Source: Tricholoma matsutake (Eukaryota; Basidiomycota; Agaricomycetes; Agaricales; Tricholomataceae). From it: a stretch of 64,000 bases of DNA. The stretch is from NCBI GenBank assembly GCA_026075535.2, contig AP026539.1, positions 7,688,001 through 7,752,000 on the forward strand, written 5' to 3'. Position 1 is the stretch's first letter; each line of letters opens with the position of its first letter. Both the position numbers and the translations under genes were made by a program. The notes below the pieces were generated by a model. It made no database searches and had not been told where the DNA came from. It was given only the letters and a program-made list of their open reading frames with translations. Of the stretch, positions 31,822 to 43,714 are shown in pieces.

Positions 31822-32509
31822 TGCTACAATTTTCCTTGTAACATATGGAACCTGACCAACCCAACACACCCAACAATCCCCTCCAGACAGGAGGCACTCC
31901 CTGACTCATGCCTGAGGCATGCCCTTGACACCAGATGCACCCTTGATGCATGGCGACTCCATGCACCTGAACCCACTCCCACACATGCAGTGATACAGTG
32001 ACTCCTTGACATCAGATCTGCAACATCTGCAACATCGGACCCCTCATGCTAGGCATGAGGCTTATCTCTTATTGTTCCCTGACATGTTGCGCCGCAGCGC
32101 TCCATGACATTGGATGCCTCACATGAGGCATGATTATTTTCATTCTTACTTGATATGCATCTACCCTTCTGATTGGACGATAAGGACCCTCTCTCTTAGT
32201 ATAAGTACTACAACTTGTAGTAGAGATGTCCTTAGTTTAGATCTAGTCAATCTAACAGTTTTAACCTGCAAACTCACAAACTTACTCAAAACTACTAAGG
32301 AAGCCCCTTAGTATGTGAACTTACTCAAAACCACTAAGGAAGCCCCTTAGTGCATGAACATTGACAACTCTAGGCAGAAGGCCTGCTAGAGTGCACTACT
32401 CAGCTTACATTGGATGCTCCAAGTAAGACTAGTGCTGAACAACCCATTGAGGAAGCACCTCATGGAACAACATCGACTAGATTGAGTGGTTGAGGCTTCA
32501 CCCTTAACA
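31822..32509 (+). repeat. Isolated Z-family LTR (688 bp)
   Basis: TGCTACAATTTTCC ... CCCTTAACA, with one mismatch at the third base. Flanks AACAT and AATGT are not a target duplication, so it may be a recombinant or a truncated end rather than a clean solo LTR. It contains a short repeated segment ACTCAAAACCACTAAGGAAGCC at 32285-32345. Confidence 0.85.
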
Positions 32510-32513
32510 AATG

Positions 32514-32860
32514 TACAATGCTATAGAGCTGATGAATGATTTTGTATTCTCCATGGTACCATCAAAGATTTGTGGGGGTGCATATTTAGGTAAGCACACT
32601 TTTCCAGTTTTGGACTTCTCCACCACCTGCACATCATCTTGTGAAATCCACTCCACCATATCTCCTCCATCTCAGTATCTCTGTCTGCTGTCATCTCTGG
32701 CTGTACTTCTGCTTGCCTGGGCTGTGATGCTGCCAATACTGACACTAATTGCGACATGTGCACTGTAAGTGCATCAATCTTCACCTCTAGCACTGGTGTG
32801 GGAACAGGATTAGAACTGGGATTAGAAGTTGATGGTTCACACATAATGGGTAGATCTGTG
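32514..32860 (-). pseudogene. LTR-retrotransposon gag fragment
   Basis: The minus strand gives VKIDALTVHMSQLVSVLAA and, after a shift, SKTGKVCLPKYAPPQIFDGTM then FISSIALYI, a capsid start as in Ty3/gypsy gag. Cut on the left by the LTR at 32509. Element not identified. Confidence 0.45.
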
Positions 32861-33190
32861 ATGAATCACTTCTTTGGCTAAGGTCCTGATCTTGGAGTTA
32901 TCACTGAATTTGGTGTGTAACTAAAATAGTCATCTGAATAGAGTAATGTAAATTGTAACTAAACCAGATCCAAATGGTTGTCTGGTTGCAGCTGTCCTAA
33001 TGATGAGCACTGCCTCTTGATCACTGGCAGTCACAATGTAAGGCGAAGCCTAGCGTCAGCTTACAAAAGAAAGGTAGATTACATACTTCTGGCTCATGAT
33101 GAGAGGATGAGTAGTCAGATGTGGCACAATGAAACAATGATGTATGCACAAATAAGAGAAGGCACACTGATATGGGAAGTTGTGTTCTTC
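32861..33190. other. Unassigned spacer
   Basis: AT-rich, no convincing ORF, repeat or RNA signal seen. Confidence 0.4.
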
Positions 33191-33591
33191 TGTTAGGGTG
33201 GCACCCACTATCTGCTAGCTAAGACCATGCAGGTTCTCTCTACAAGAAGGGGGCTAGGAACCATGCACATGATGGGGATATTGATGGTTTTGATGTGAGG
33301 GGTTATAAATAGAATGGTTGGTTGAGAAAGGCATTTCACACCACAAGTATAGGTGGAATACCTAAGAGAACACAACTGGGGTCCCCTAGGCATATATTCA
33401 AGTTTATATACTAGATTACATATATTGTATGTTGTTGCTACCATGCATGCATACATGTGCATACATATTAATGTGTGTGAAATAAAATTCTCATGCTAGC
33501 ATAATATAGTGTAACTTAGCATACTGTAGCATAATTTGACATAATAAAATAAAAATAAAAATATATTAGGTAATGGGGCCATTTCCTAACA
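33191..33591 (+). repeat. Solo-like LTR, family L401 (401 bp)
   Basis: TGTTAGGGTGGC ... TTTCCTAACA. The same sequence forms 43154-45905 once two insertions there are removed. Flanks TCTTC/CCCTC do not match. It joins LINE coding sequence directly at 33601. Confidence 0.8.
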
Positions 33592-33600
33592 CCCTCAGAC

Positions 33601-34467
33601 TGCATAAAACTAGCCAACAATCTTTTAGAAACATTACCACCAAAATGGAACTCTACAAAAATCCTCAACATAAACCCCATTGCCCCCAAAAATGAAGCAA
33701 ATGAATGGATTACATTCTCCCCACCCCTGGTAACCACTGAAACAACCAAGGACATCTTCCAAGTCTTCACAGAAGGTGAACTGCATAGACCCATTGTAAA
33801 CACTGAATCTGAACATGGATCTAGCATCATGATTGCGACTGATGGATCCACTTTTGGCACTGGTACAACTGCTGTCCGAGCAGGTGCCAGAGTCTTCTAC
33901 CAAGAGGGTGAGCCACAAAACCAGTCCCTGTGACTCCCTCCCATACTCCCCCAAACAAACCAGGCAGCCAAGGTCACCACCATCAAGGCTGCAGCTGAGG
34001 ACAACAACAGAATTCAAAATCTATACATCGAGAGCAACTCCAAATATGCAATCAATGCACTTATCAAGAACCTGGCTCAATATGAAGACCAAGGGTACAT
34101 AGGAATGGCTAATGCAGAAATCCTCCAAGCCACCACTGCTACCCTATGAAACAAGAAGGGAAAAACAATGCTCAAGTGGGTCAAAGGTCACTCTCATAAA
34201 AGTAATGAAGGAGCAGACCAAATGGCAAATCTAGATGCACAGAAAAATGACTCAGATGAAGTTGACCTAACCATACACCCCACTCTTTGGCTAACAGGTG
34301 CAAAACTAAGCAAACTGACACAATCATTAGCATACAAAGGTATGGAGATTGACTGCTGCATGGCGAATCTGAGATGTGAAAAAAGGGCATCCAAAGCAAA
34401 GCAATAGCCAATACATGGAAAGGCACCCTTGAGAATGAGGAAGACCTCCCCAGTAACTGGACAGAGG
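33601..34467 (+). pseudogene. LINE-type RNase H domain, interrupted
   Basis: The frame from 33601 reads CIKLANNLLETLPPKWN, IMIATDGSTFGTGTT (first catalytic D), RAGARVFY, AAEDNNRIQNLYIESNSKYA (E and D), and MLKWVKGHSHKSNEGADQMA (last H and D). TGA at 33931 and 34147 stands where arginine fits. This RNase H type follows RT in fungal non-LTR retrotransposons. The upstream RT is absent. The frame seems to resume after the Harbinger element at 38117 (SRVLVVGAG...). Confidence 0.65.
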
Positions 34468-35277
34468 TAAGGGTCCATTCAGGACCATAATATGGCAAGA
34501 ATATGATGTTGTTGATTCATATTACTATTAGGTGACCATCAACTGACTATGTAAGTACATGACAATTGCAACAGGTCAGGGCCAGTGACTCCTTGTGCGA
34601 GTTTGATCAACTTTGAAGAACATTCTAGATGCTGCTGATGACTTGTTGCCCTGTTCCTCACATTGCCAACAACGAGGACAAGGTTGCTCACACTTGTCTA
34701 CTGAAACCTGGATACTTGAATGTGACCAAAATAAGTTTGTCTTAAGCTCAGACTGTGCTCTGACCCACCTACATCAAAAATTTCACTCTTGAAACAGTCT
34801 GTTCACTGTTTGAACTGATGACCAGCAGTCATTGGCATTGATGAGAACATCAGTGGTCATCCACCAACAGTCAACCAACCAATCATCTTGCTCCTGCAAG
34901 GTCTCTCACATCTCAAAAATTCCAAATAGGGGTTGATCAGTTAAACATGCATACATGTTTGGTATGTTATGTAAGTCAGCACAAAGAAAGAAGCATTAAC
35001 CAAAAAAAATAATAATAAAAAAGGATTAGCTGCACCAACATCAAATTGAGGTACCTCAATCTTCAGCCAAATCAGAGCCCTAAATTTCAATCCTGAACCA
35101 ATAATATTTTGAGATCCCTGCTCAGCTGCACTCAATCTCGAATTTAGAGTGACAGTTAGTGTGACAACAACTTTCTGTCCCCATCTTGCCATCGTCTACA
35201 CATAATCACAGTCCTTATGTGTCTTACACTATATTCACTCTCTTATTCACTCTCTTATACACTTCTAAACTGCCACA

Positions 35278-36150
35278 ATGGCCAGGAAACCATCGAGCAA
35301 CAAGGAGAATGCACAACCCACTCCATCTGAGACCCCACCTGTTGTGACACCCAATGCTCCCTTGACAATTATTCTCAAACCTGCCAAACCCTCAAAAGCC
35401 AAAGTGAAGAAGCTGCCAAAGAATGCATGCTGGTCTTCAGCTAATGATGTGACATTGATCGAAGTGCTGACCAAGCAGCAAGCCCTTGGCAACCAATCAA
35501 ACAGTGGCTGAAAATCTCTTGTGTGGACTGCTGCAGCTGATAAGCTCAAGGGCAGTGAGAAGCAAAGTGGTGGAGCTCCAAAGACTGCAGGTAGCTGCAA
35601 TAGTCATTGGCAAACAGTATGTAACAGCTCACAGTCACGGTTTCCATTGTTCAGCTAATCATATCTAATTTTTGAAGCTCAAAGGTCATTTCATTGTGGT
35701 TAAAGAGCTTCGAGGGCTCTCAGGTTGGGGCTGGAATGAAGATACACACATGGTTACTGCCCCAGATGGAGTTTGGGAGGCATATATTGAGGTATGTATA
35801 ATGTTCACTATACTGCCATCTACTTCTCATGCAGAATAGGCACATCCCACAGCAGGGTGGTGGTGTGATGAGCCATTCCCACTCTATAACAACATTTCTC
35901 CTCTGGTCAAAGGGTGGCACACAACTGGTGACTGTGTCATCCGAATCCCTGGAGTTATCAACATGGGATCTCAAGAGTCTCCACTGTGGACCTTTAGTTC
36001 CCTACCTCAAGAATCTCAACCTCAGACCTCAAGTGACAGTGGTGATACTGTGGCCCATGGTGGCAATAATGCTGATGGAAATGGGGAAGAAGACCAGGAG
36101 GTACACTATATGTATCATTTCAATTGGAACCCACTGATGTTCATGTTGTT
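35278..36150 (+). pseudogene. Harbinger SANT/Myb-like DNA-binding protein (decayed)
   Basis: MARKPSSNKENAQPTPSETP N-terminus, then NACWSSANDVTLIEVLTKQQ and, after TGA at about 35509 and frameshifts, SLVWTAAADKLKGSEKQSGG, LKGHFIVVKELRGLSGWGW and PDGVWEAYIE. An intron-like interval lies at about 35610-35680. The C-terminal part is acidic (SGDTVAHGGNNADGNGEEDQ). In PIF/Harbinger elements this partner protein recruits the transposase to the ends (family knowledge). Trp spacing supports the Myb/SANT fold. Confidence 0.75.
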
Positions 36151-36567
36151 AGGATAAGGACTCGCTGATGACCCCTAGTCCTCCACCTGCACCTTCTCAA
36201 ACCACTTGAAAATGCACTCATGCTCCCTCCCTCTTGTCTGACATTGATACACCTTGACCTCGCAAAGGCCGTCAGTTTGGTCCTGATGCCCTCTTTGAGG
36301 TTGCTGAGAGCATTCGGGCTGTCACTACATCAGTATTAGTATCTGAGAAGGATTCTTCTGACCATGTTTGCTGTGCAGCTGCTATTGAGACTGTTGAAGC
36401 TGATGGCAGTTTGACATGTAGCGAGTGCATCAAGGTCATGAAACTCTTCTGTTGAGACATTGACATTGCTGATGCATACCTTGCCATTAAAGATAGTAAA
36501 CTTCATACTGCATTCATTTTATCAGAGCTCAAGGATGCAATGTAATCAATCATCCTGAAATAGCCAT

Positions 36568-37903
36568 TTATGCTCCTTCCATTGTGTTCATATATTCTAC
36601 ATAATCATCCCACATCTTCTTTGAAATCTTGTCCCACCTTTCATCTCCCCATTTCTTTTCATCCTCTATAATTGATCTACCATAATGTTCTCTTGTTCGC
36701 ATAGATGATCTGCATTCAATTTCATCAGTTGCACCTTCAAGATCATCAGGATCATGAATATGAATGAAGTTGTGAAGTGCACAAATTGCAAGAACAATTT
36801 TAGCCTGTGTCTGGATATCATATTCTGGTGCTGCAACCAAAATGTGGAATCGTCACTTCACAATTCCAAATATATGCTCAATTGCATTATGGGCTTGTGC
36901 ATGTCGAAGGTTGAATAGCTCCTTTTCATTTTGGGGTCTACTGTAACTCAGAAATCAGTAGCTTGAAAGTGATAGAAGAAATAAATGCAAACTTCTGTGG
37001 AGCTTGACCCCATTCCTTCAAATGATATTGAACACCACAATAGGGAACTAGAAGTGAATCACATGATGCAAATCCAGCATCGGCCAGATAGAATGTCCCA
37101 GGCAGGATTGCAAAATCCACCTTTCGAGCATCATCAAATACCCAACCATCTGCTGCCCTTCCTTCCCAACCACTGAGGACATAGCAAAACTGAAGATCAA
37201 ATGTGCAAGCAGCCAGGATATTCATGGTAATGCCTCCTTTTCAATTCTGGTACCATGCCATGTCTTCATCAGCTACCCACGAGTCAATATTAGAACAATT
37301 GGTAGATCCATGACATTTTTTGAGATATGGATATAATTTGGGATTGTGTTGGATTTCTGGGGGAGTTACATCATCTGGAGGAAGTTTGACATAGTGGTTA
37401 TAGAAATCTGGGTGTGTGAACATGTCCAGAATATGTTTGAAGACCCTATAGATCATTCAAGGTTTGTCAATCATGGATTAATAGATAATGCAAATAGCAG
37501 GTGTATACTTTGAAATGGTATCTGGCCCATGTTGGAACTGTTCTCAGATCTTGTGGTGTGATGCACCTGATCTACAGAACTGCAAGAAAATTCCCAGCTG
37601 GATGGTGGCTGGTACATGCTTTGAGTCATGAAGCCCAGTATGTATTGCTAAATCATGCAGAAGATGCCGATACACATGCTTGTTCAAACCCATCATGTTA
37701 TAGAATGTCCTGCAAGAAGCTCCTGTACCCATTGTAAGCCAGTGCGGCGTCAGTGTTTTGAGAATATGAGGTGTGACATATTGAGCAGCAGATCCTCCAG
37801 CAGCTAGAGCAGATATAATAGCAGTAACCTTTCTTTGCACTCTCTGACGAGCTGCTACTGATGATTGGATAGATTTGGTAGTGCTAGAAGCCATGTGGAC
37901 CAT
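36568..37903 (-). pseudogene. Harbinger DDE transposase (decayed)
   Basis: Minus-strand pieces in order: N-terminal helical region with FYNMMGLNKHVYRHLL; KLPPDDVTPPEI; first-Asp region badly damaged (NIDSWVADEDMAWYQN); AACTFDLQFCYVLSGWEG; FYLADAGFASCDSLLVPYCG with the second catalytic D; LFNLRHAQAHNAIEHIFGIV with the E; then TGA where R is expected; RFHILVAAPEYDIQTQAKIV and ALHNFIHIHDPDD. The order matches the HARBI1-like nuclease. Inactive. Confidence 0.82.
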
Positions 37904-38204
37904 TATGAGGGATGATGTACAAGCAGACTGTATCTATATCTTATCACTGTGACAATGTGTGACAAATGTTTGAAATCCATGATGACCTCAATTTTGCCAC
38001 TTCATCAAAATCAGAATTGGGTACCCCCAATTTGATGTTGGTGCAGCCGACCAGACCCTTACAAAGGAAATAATATGGTATCATATTCTCGCCATATTAT
38101 GGTCCCAAATGGACCCTAAGCAGAGTTTTAGTGGTAGGAGCTGGTCAACACAAGAGGGTATGGATTAACCTACATCCTTCTGCTCAAACTGGCTGAGTCT
38201 CACA

Positions 38205-38752
38205 TGGTGATGCCACAGCTCAGCTCGGCTCACCCGCGGCGTGGCTCAGGCACTTGAGCTGATCAAAATGGCGCTAAGTCGCCCTGAGCAACTCTGAGCC
38301 AGCTAAGCCGATTGAAATTGCCCAAAGTTGTGGGCTCACCGTTCTACTTGTAATTATGCTTCAGTTATGCTTTTTAATGTCAAGTAAGTCGTGTAGACCA
38401 TTATTACAAAAGAAATATGGCATACTATTGAGTTTTGTATGGATCCATATCATTGATGAGATTGTTTGGCTGTGTTTATCTCCTCATTACCTATTACAAA
38501 AAATGCTCGGGAGATGGCAGTGGGGAATAGGGTGTGAAAATATGCATTCAAATTAGCAGCAGGGACTTCTATGGAGTGTTCTATAATATTTTCAGAAGGT
38601 TTAAAGTCATCTAGCACCTCTGAACTTTAGACAACTTAGAGCACAGCTTGAGCAGCTCTGGGCAGCTTTGAGCTGCGAGCCGAGCTGGCCCAAAATAGCG
38701 GCTCGGCTCGGCTCAATGGCTCGCGGCTCCGAGCCGCCCCGTTGGCAAACTA
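38205..38752 (+). mobile_element. Intact hAT-type MITE (548 bp)
   Basis: Ends TGGTGATGCCACAGC and GTTGGCAAACTA, with the 8-bp duplication GTCTCACA at 38197-38204 and 38753-38760. Subterminal GCTCGGCTC repeats at both ends; no coding sequence. It is the reference for the split copy at 15265-25588. Confidence 0.88.
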
Positions 38753-38760
38753 GTCTCACA

Positions 38761-39229
38761 CTCTACAGTGCATAAATGCATTTCCTCGCAGTATATATTA
38801 TACACTTCTCTACCCTACTCCGAGGTTTAGATTCCTCGGAACCCCTAGCGGGCAACGGGGCTGTAACCTTGTTAGAGCCCCAATGCTTCCCCTTGTGGGA
38901 AACGCTCCACCAAAAAAAGAAAAACAAAAAAAAGGCAGTCGGAGTCGGAAAATAACCTCAAATTTTCATTTAAATTCTGAGACCTCAATACTGAGCAGAG
39001 TGCAGGAAAGGACTGAATTATGTAGGATGATGATGAGATGCGGTAGGTTCGTAGCACTCAGACTGGATAGGCACAAAAAGCATACAGATTGTATGAGAAC
39101 ATAGGGCGACAATTTTCAATCAATATTTTCCTCGCCGTCGGATAGAACCAGGTCCGCCCATTCCCTTTTTATAACCTCAACCAGTATATAAATAAACGAA
39201 ACAACATCGAAACCACCTCGTTGTTTTAT
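38761..39229. other. Downstream spacer of the cupredoxin gene
   Basis: No gene seen. Contains TATATATTATACAC near 38795 and an A-rich run at 38911-38935. Confidence 0.45.
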
Positions 39230-40201
39230 TTAGGCGATATGTATACCGGCAGCTGCAGCGAGCAAGAGTAATAACGAACTTGCAGCACCAGTGCGCATGG
39301 CGGAACTCGAGTGACTAGGCGTTGGGTTTGCCGAGCTGCTTGAACTCGGTGAAGTCGCAGTGGGTGTTGGTCCGGCGGTTATGAGTGAAGCACCTCCAGT
39401 GATAGGACCAGGAACCGCAGATGCAGAGGCTCCTACACCAGCGAGCGCCCCCTCTCCTTGCTGTACAGCGAAAAAAGACATGATTACAACAACAGATCAA
39501 AGGAAGGTCAACGTACCCCAGGTGTGCCTGTGAACGCCCTGGCACTGCTTTGGAATGTTTGAAATGTATTGTTGCCGGACGTCGGAGGGTTAATGGCCCC
39601 AACCATGCCTAAGTTATTAAGTTGACATGTTTTGAAGAACACCAAAGACAAAGACAGCAAAACAGACCAGCTGCACAATGGGGAGTGGGTAAGAGTTGTT
39701 TGCAATAGAACCAGATGGCTAGCCAGCGTATTAATCTACTAATATCAATGGAACGATACGAAACCCACGTTTGGTGTCGTCCGTGATAGTCAGATTCCAC
39801 TCGGGGGTACGAGATACGTTCGTCGCAGGTATCACCACCCATCCAGAATCGAAACCGCCTGACACTGGGTTACAGGGGTTCGCAAATGTGGACTGGGTTA
39901 CAGTATGATTTCCGGGACTGTAACAAATAGACGTGTGTCAACCTGAGGAGCCAATGAGAGAATAAACCTACGCTCCCGTAAATCGAAAGGTTACGGTAGT
40001 GCCGTTCGCAGCTGTGAATGATGAGGGAATGTACTGAAACACGCCTCCTTGGGCACTGGCGCTGGAACCCACTTGAACCACCTGTATCGCCAACGACTCC
40101 AGTCAGCTGGGGAAGGGGGGAGGAGCACGCTAACAGGAACGTACGATACTCTGAGCAGCAACGATCGACAGTACAGCAGAAAATGGGACAAGGAGATGCA
40201 T
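39230..40201 (-). CDS. GPI-anchored cupredoxin-domain extracellular protein (229 aa, six exons)
   Basis: Exons (minus): 40201-40145, 40081-39972, 39917-39769, 39718-39668, 39608-39517, 39460-39230; all five introns are GT..AG, 47-63 nt, and the frame closes at TAA. Start MHLLVPFSAVLSIVAAQS is a signal peptide. The domain then shows VVQVGSSASAQGGVFQYIP, the copper His in GNHTVTQSTFANPC, GGFDSGWVV, and the second ligand cluster WFYCKQLLPTPHCAAGM (C-x7-H-x4-M), a full type-1 copper site (H, C, H, M). A Gly/Ser/Thr-rich stalk follows, ending in SLLLLLAAAAGIHIA, a GPI-attachment tail. Such fungal serine-rich cupredoxins are cell-surface proteins; the substrate is unknown. No lesion found, unlike its neighbours. 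Confidence 0.92.
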
Positions 40202-40970
40202 ATCTGAGTGATCTCAAGACTTCAGCGGTGAGGGGTTGGGAAGAAAGATTATTGCGAAAATATCACACCACTCACTTTATAGGCGGGCGGGGCTAACTTG
40301 ACATGTTGTTGACACTTGTCGTGATGTGAATACGAAAAATGCATAAAGATTGCATAAAGAACTCATTTGTCCAGGAAGCCAACTGATATTTGGGCATCAT
40401 GGCGACCATTGCGTTGGTTCTGTGTCACGATAAGTAAGCGAAGATGCAATCATGAAGCTTGCAGTGCCGGTCCTGACACTGCCGCCCACAAGCCTGCGGA
40501 GTGAAAGCGGTCGAGGCATGACAGCATATGTAAGTGCCAGAAACGGTCGCCAACGGCAAACATCTTGCCCAAATCTTGCCACTGTGATTACGGGCGCTCA
40601 ATTATGCTGAAGTCTGTGGCCGCATGTCTTGGAAAGCAACTCCCATGGCCACCATGTCCATCCCTTCGTATTCAAGCAGTGATACACATCAGTCTAATAA
40701 ACTTACAAGTGAAGAAATGCTGATTTGCGCTGACCCTAGAAGGTGAACCCATCAGAAGAGCCTGACGTCTTCCATTGCGTATGTAATACGTGGTATTATA
40801 TAACGTAAGGCTCCAACCAACGCATCAGGAAAATGACATTTGAATGACATGCTATGACATGCGTCTGGAAACGCTGTGCTAGGCACCACCAGATCGCCCA
40901 GGTTTCCCAGATTCCTTGCAGATTCCCAGGTCCTATGATACAGAGAAGTCCGCAGCTGCATCCACTCCCA
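40202..40970. other. Upstream region of the cupredoxin gene
   Basis: The minus-strand promoter should lie at about 40202-40320; GCGGGCGGGGC (40281-40292) is GC-box-like. No convincing ORF further upstream. Confidence 0.4.
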
Positions 40971-41030
40971 CCAATCACCTCTTATTAGAGGTGGAGCATG
41001 GTATGTGCTCCCCCTCTAACAGGAGGTGAT
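40971..41030. repeat. Long imperfect hairpin
   Basis: CCAATCACCTC...AGAGGTGGAGCA is followed within 10 bp by TGCTCCCCCTCT...GGAGGTGATT, giving arms of about 26 nt with small bulges. Could be a small MITE relic or a foldback RNA. Confidence 0.55.
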
Positions 41031-42064
41031 TAGAGGAGGTTCAGGCCTCCTCCGATAAACCTTCAAATAAATAACACACTTAGTAATCTTGAAGCTGTCG
41101 TCGGCATGTGCCGAGGATCAGTGGCAGTGATTGACGTCGCCATCAACCACGCAGCCACTCATCCATCGGTTCGGCTACCTCCGACGTTGCCATCAACATT
41201 CCCGCCCCACGTTGTGCAAATCATCCCCGATGATGAGCTCACTATTCCACTCATTCTGCACTCTTTCCCTTCGTTTTTTTGGTAGATAACACTTGTATAT
41301 GTATATAGAGTATTAATGAACAATCAATTTCGCTTTGACCCTCATTTTCAGCCTGTGCCAAACATCCTCCCTTGATAAGGGGAGGAGGGGGTCTCTTCTC
41401 TTCATTGAGGGGCTCTACTATATTGTACATGGGTAGACAATCATATTTATAGCCATATACATGAGTGGGAATGGTGCTGAATGAGGTAGGAAGGGAGGGA
41501 AGGGGGAGAAGTGAGAGAAGTGAGAGAGGGAGGAGAGAGGGACACATGCACTAAACTTGTACATGATCTACAATCAGTAGGGGGTGTACATATGGATGGG
41601 GAGATGTATTTAGGGATTCGGAATGAGATTGGGAGAGCTTGGAGTGGGGGGGGTTGTGTGTCAATGCACCTGCATGAGGGGGAGAGGTTATCACTTACTC
41701 ATACTCCTGGGTCTTTCCCTTCTAATATGGGCATTGAAGGAGGATAGAATAGTCATAGTAAACGATGTTATATTGCCACTAAAGGCCCTGGAGTTGTCAG
41801 TATGGACAGAAAAGACAATAAGGAGTGAGGAGAAGGTATATTTATTCTTAAAGATCCGTGGGGCTAAACCGTTCGCTTTCTTCGATTCCTAGGCCTATTA
41901 TTAATGTATAACAGAGGGATGAAGAGGTATGGATGGGGGAGTAAGATCCTGGCCCACAAGACCATGGGTCTGCCACCAATAGATATGACAATGACTCACC
42001 ATGGGTAGCACACACCCAAAGCTCCTTCTAACCGTCTAGTATAGTCTATTACCTCACAGAAATA
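41031..42064. other. Unassigned spacer
   Basis: A G/A-rich strand at 41490-41690 and no gene I can support. Confidence 0.4.
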
Positions 42065-42072
42065 GCCTAGAT

Positions 42073-42880
42073 TAGTGTTGTGATGGCTCGGCTCGGCCTG
42101 AAAGCCACGGCTTTGGCTCGGCTTTGAGGGGCTCATGCTTTTGAAATCTCAGGCCTGAGCCGTGAAGACGGCTCTAGGCCGGCTTAGGCTCGGCTCAGGC
42201 CCAAGCCGCGGCTTTCCTGCTTGTAACAGTGTAGAAATTGAAGAATTTAACCGACTATTCACTACCTATCAGTGTATTACATGTCCTCGTCGTTGACAAG
42301 CAGCTGATCCCACGTAAACCCTTCTTCAGCCACACTAGCATCCCCTGCCAATTCTAGATCCATTCCTTCGAGGTCTACCTCCTCCTCTGTAGCTACGACA
42401 ACTTCCCGAAAGATTAGGTCATTATGATACATACACTTCAAACACTGTAAAGCTTCAACAATGTCTCCTTGTAATCGATTGCGACACTTGCTGAGGGTAA
42501 GGCCAGCCGAGGAAAAACCATTGTATATACCGGTATGTACCTACATTTTCCTTTTCCTTACATGTTTACTCATCTCATATGGCAACCTCTATCAACGAAA
42601 TTATTTCTGCACCCAAACACTATAGTTTAAAACCCTGAGTGCCTGATTTCTTAGTTGTTTGCAGATTTACTCACATTTGTAGTTTTTCCTCACAATCTGA
42701 CATCATCTGTCGGTGAATTGAGGTTAGAACTGCTGCCAAAAAGCCGCGGCTCAGGCCACAGCTTATGGCTTTTGAACCTCTGAGCCTGAGCTGCAGGCCC
42801 ACCTAGGCCAGCCAGGCTCGGCTTTTTTGGGCTCAGCCCCAGCTGGCTTGTGGCTTTGGGCTGAGCCATGCACATCACTA
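42073..42880 (-). mobile_element. hAT deletion derivative (808 bp) keeping a transposase 3' exon
   Basis: Ends TAGTGTTGTGATGGCTC and, inverted, TAGTGATGTGCATGGCTC; perfect 8-bp duplication GCCTAGAT at 42065-42072 and 42881-42888. Subterminal GGCTCGGCTC-rich repeats at both ends. The interior keeps the C-terminal transposase exon on the minus strand. Confidence 0.9.
42277..42522 (-). pseudogene. hAT transposase C-terminal (dimerisation) exon
   Basis: Reads FSSAGLTLSKCRNRLQGDIV, EALQCLKCMYHNDLIFRE, then an acidic tail ending NDEDM and TAA 42277-42279. The FSSAGL...RNRL...LK block is the hallmark of the hAT C-terminal dimer domain. The RNase H-like core and N-terminus are deleted, so it is non-autonomous. 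Confidence 0.88.
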
Positions 42881-42888
42881 GCCTAGAT

Positions 42889-43148
42889 ACAATCCTTAAA
42901 GTCAAAACTTCGTCCTACATGGTGAGGTCTTCACATACTCGCCTATTCTCCTTGTCACTCCATGCCAGCTCACATAGTCCATCAGCGACAGGTGAACAGA
43001 GTGATCAGGCAAGGGTATGATGTCCATGATTGGATGTGTTGATGCTGTCTGATCAACCATTGTTTTGTATGCATCTTACCTCTTCCTCCACAGATTCCCT
43101 CTGGGGTTTTTGCATTCTATGGAATTTCCCTGCTTCTATCCAACCCTG
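42889..43148. other. Spacer between two insertions
   Basis: No feature seen. Confidence 0.4.
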
Positions 43149-43223
43149 CTATCTGTTAGGGCAACACCCACTATCTGCTAGCTAAGACTGTGGGGGTTCT
43201 CTCTACAAGAAGGGGGCATGATT

Positions 43224-43714
43224 AGTGATGTGCAGGGCCCAGCTCAGCTCGAAAGCTGGGGCTTGGGCTCAGCTTGAGCAGGCTCAGGTTTCGATATACC
43301 ATGAGCCAGGCCCTGGTAGTAGGCTTGGGCTCGGCTCAGGCTTGGCTCAGGCTCAGGCCACGGCTTGAGCATGGAATCTGAAAATTGGGCAAAAGATATC
43401 AATATAATGATAAAAATGCTGAAAAGTCAAGCTATACAACTCACTTGACTGACTTACCACAGTTTCTATATGTAGCAGGATTCTTGAACGCAGTTCATCT
43501 TCTTGTTTTGTACACCCCCCGATACTTGCTGACACTAGTATGTGCGACACGTCAATGCAACTCTGGGGAGGCCTAGCAGAAAGTTTTTCGCAGTTGATCT
43601 TATCCTATTTAGTTGGATCTGGCTCTGCAGCCACCAAATGATTTTTGCACCAGGTCCCCGCTGAGGGACCCTAACAAACAGCACTGAACTTGAATACTTG
43701 ACATTCCTGCTTTC
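43224..43714. mobile_element. hAT-like insertion with one recognisable end
   Basis: TAGTGATGTGCAGGGCCCAG opens a GC-rich subterminal zone (GGCTCAGGC repeats, 43235-43375) like that at 42073. The other end is not recognisable, and no 8-bp duplication was found. The right part contains GTCCCCGCTGAGGGACC near 43650. Confidence 0.5.

Larger units (their letters stand above)
34471..38116. mobile_element. PIF/Harbinger transposon, two genes, 3646 bp
   Basis: Termini GGGTCCATTCAGGACCATAA (left) and, inverted, GGGTCCATTTGGGACCATAA (right). Target duplication TAA at 34468-34470 and 38117-38119, as Harbinger requires (TWA). A second inverted block, GCTGCACCAACATCAAATTG, sits about 560 bp from the left end but only 76 bp from the right end, so about 500 bp was added near the left end. 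It carries a plus-strand SANT/Myb-like gene and a minus-strand DDE transposase, the usual pair. Confidence 0.9.

Noticed and set aside
31817..32514. Target-site duplication around the Z-family LTR
   Set aside because: AACAT and AATGT differ at three of five bases.
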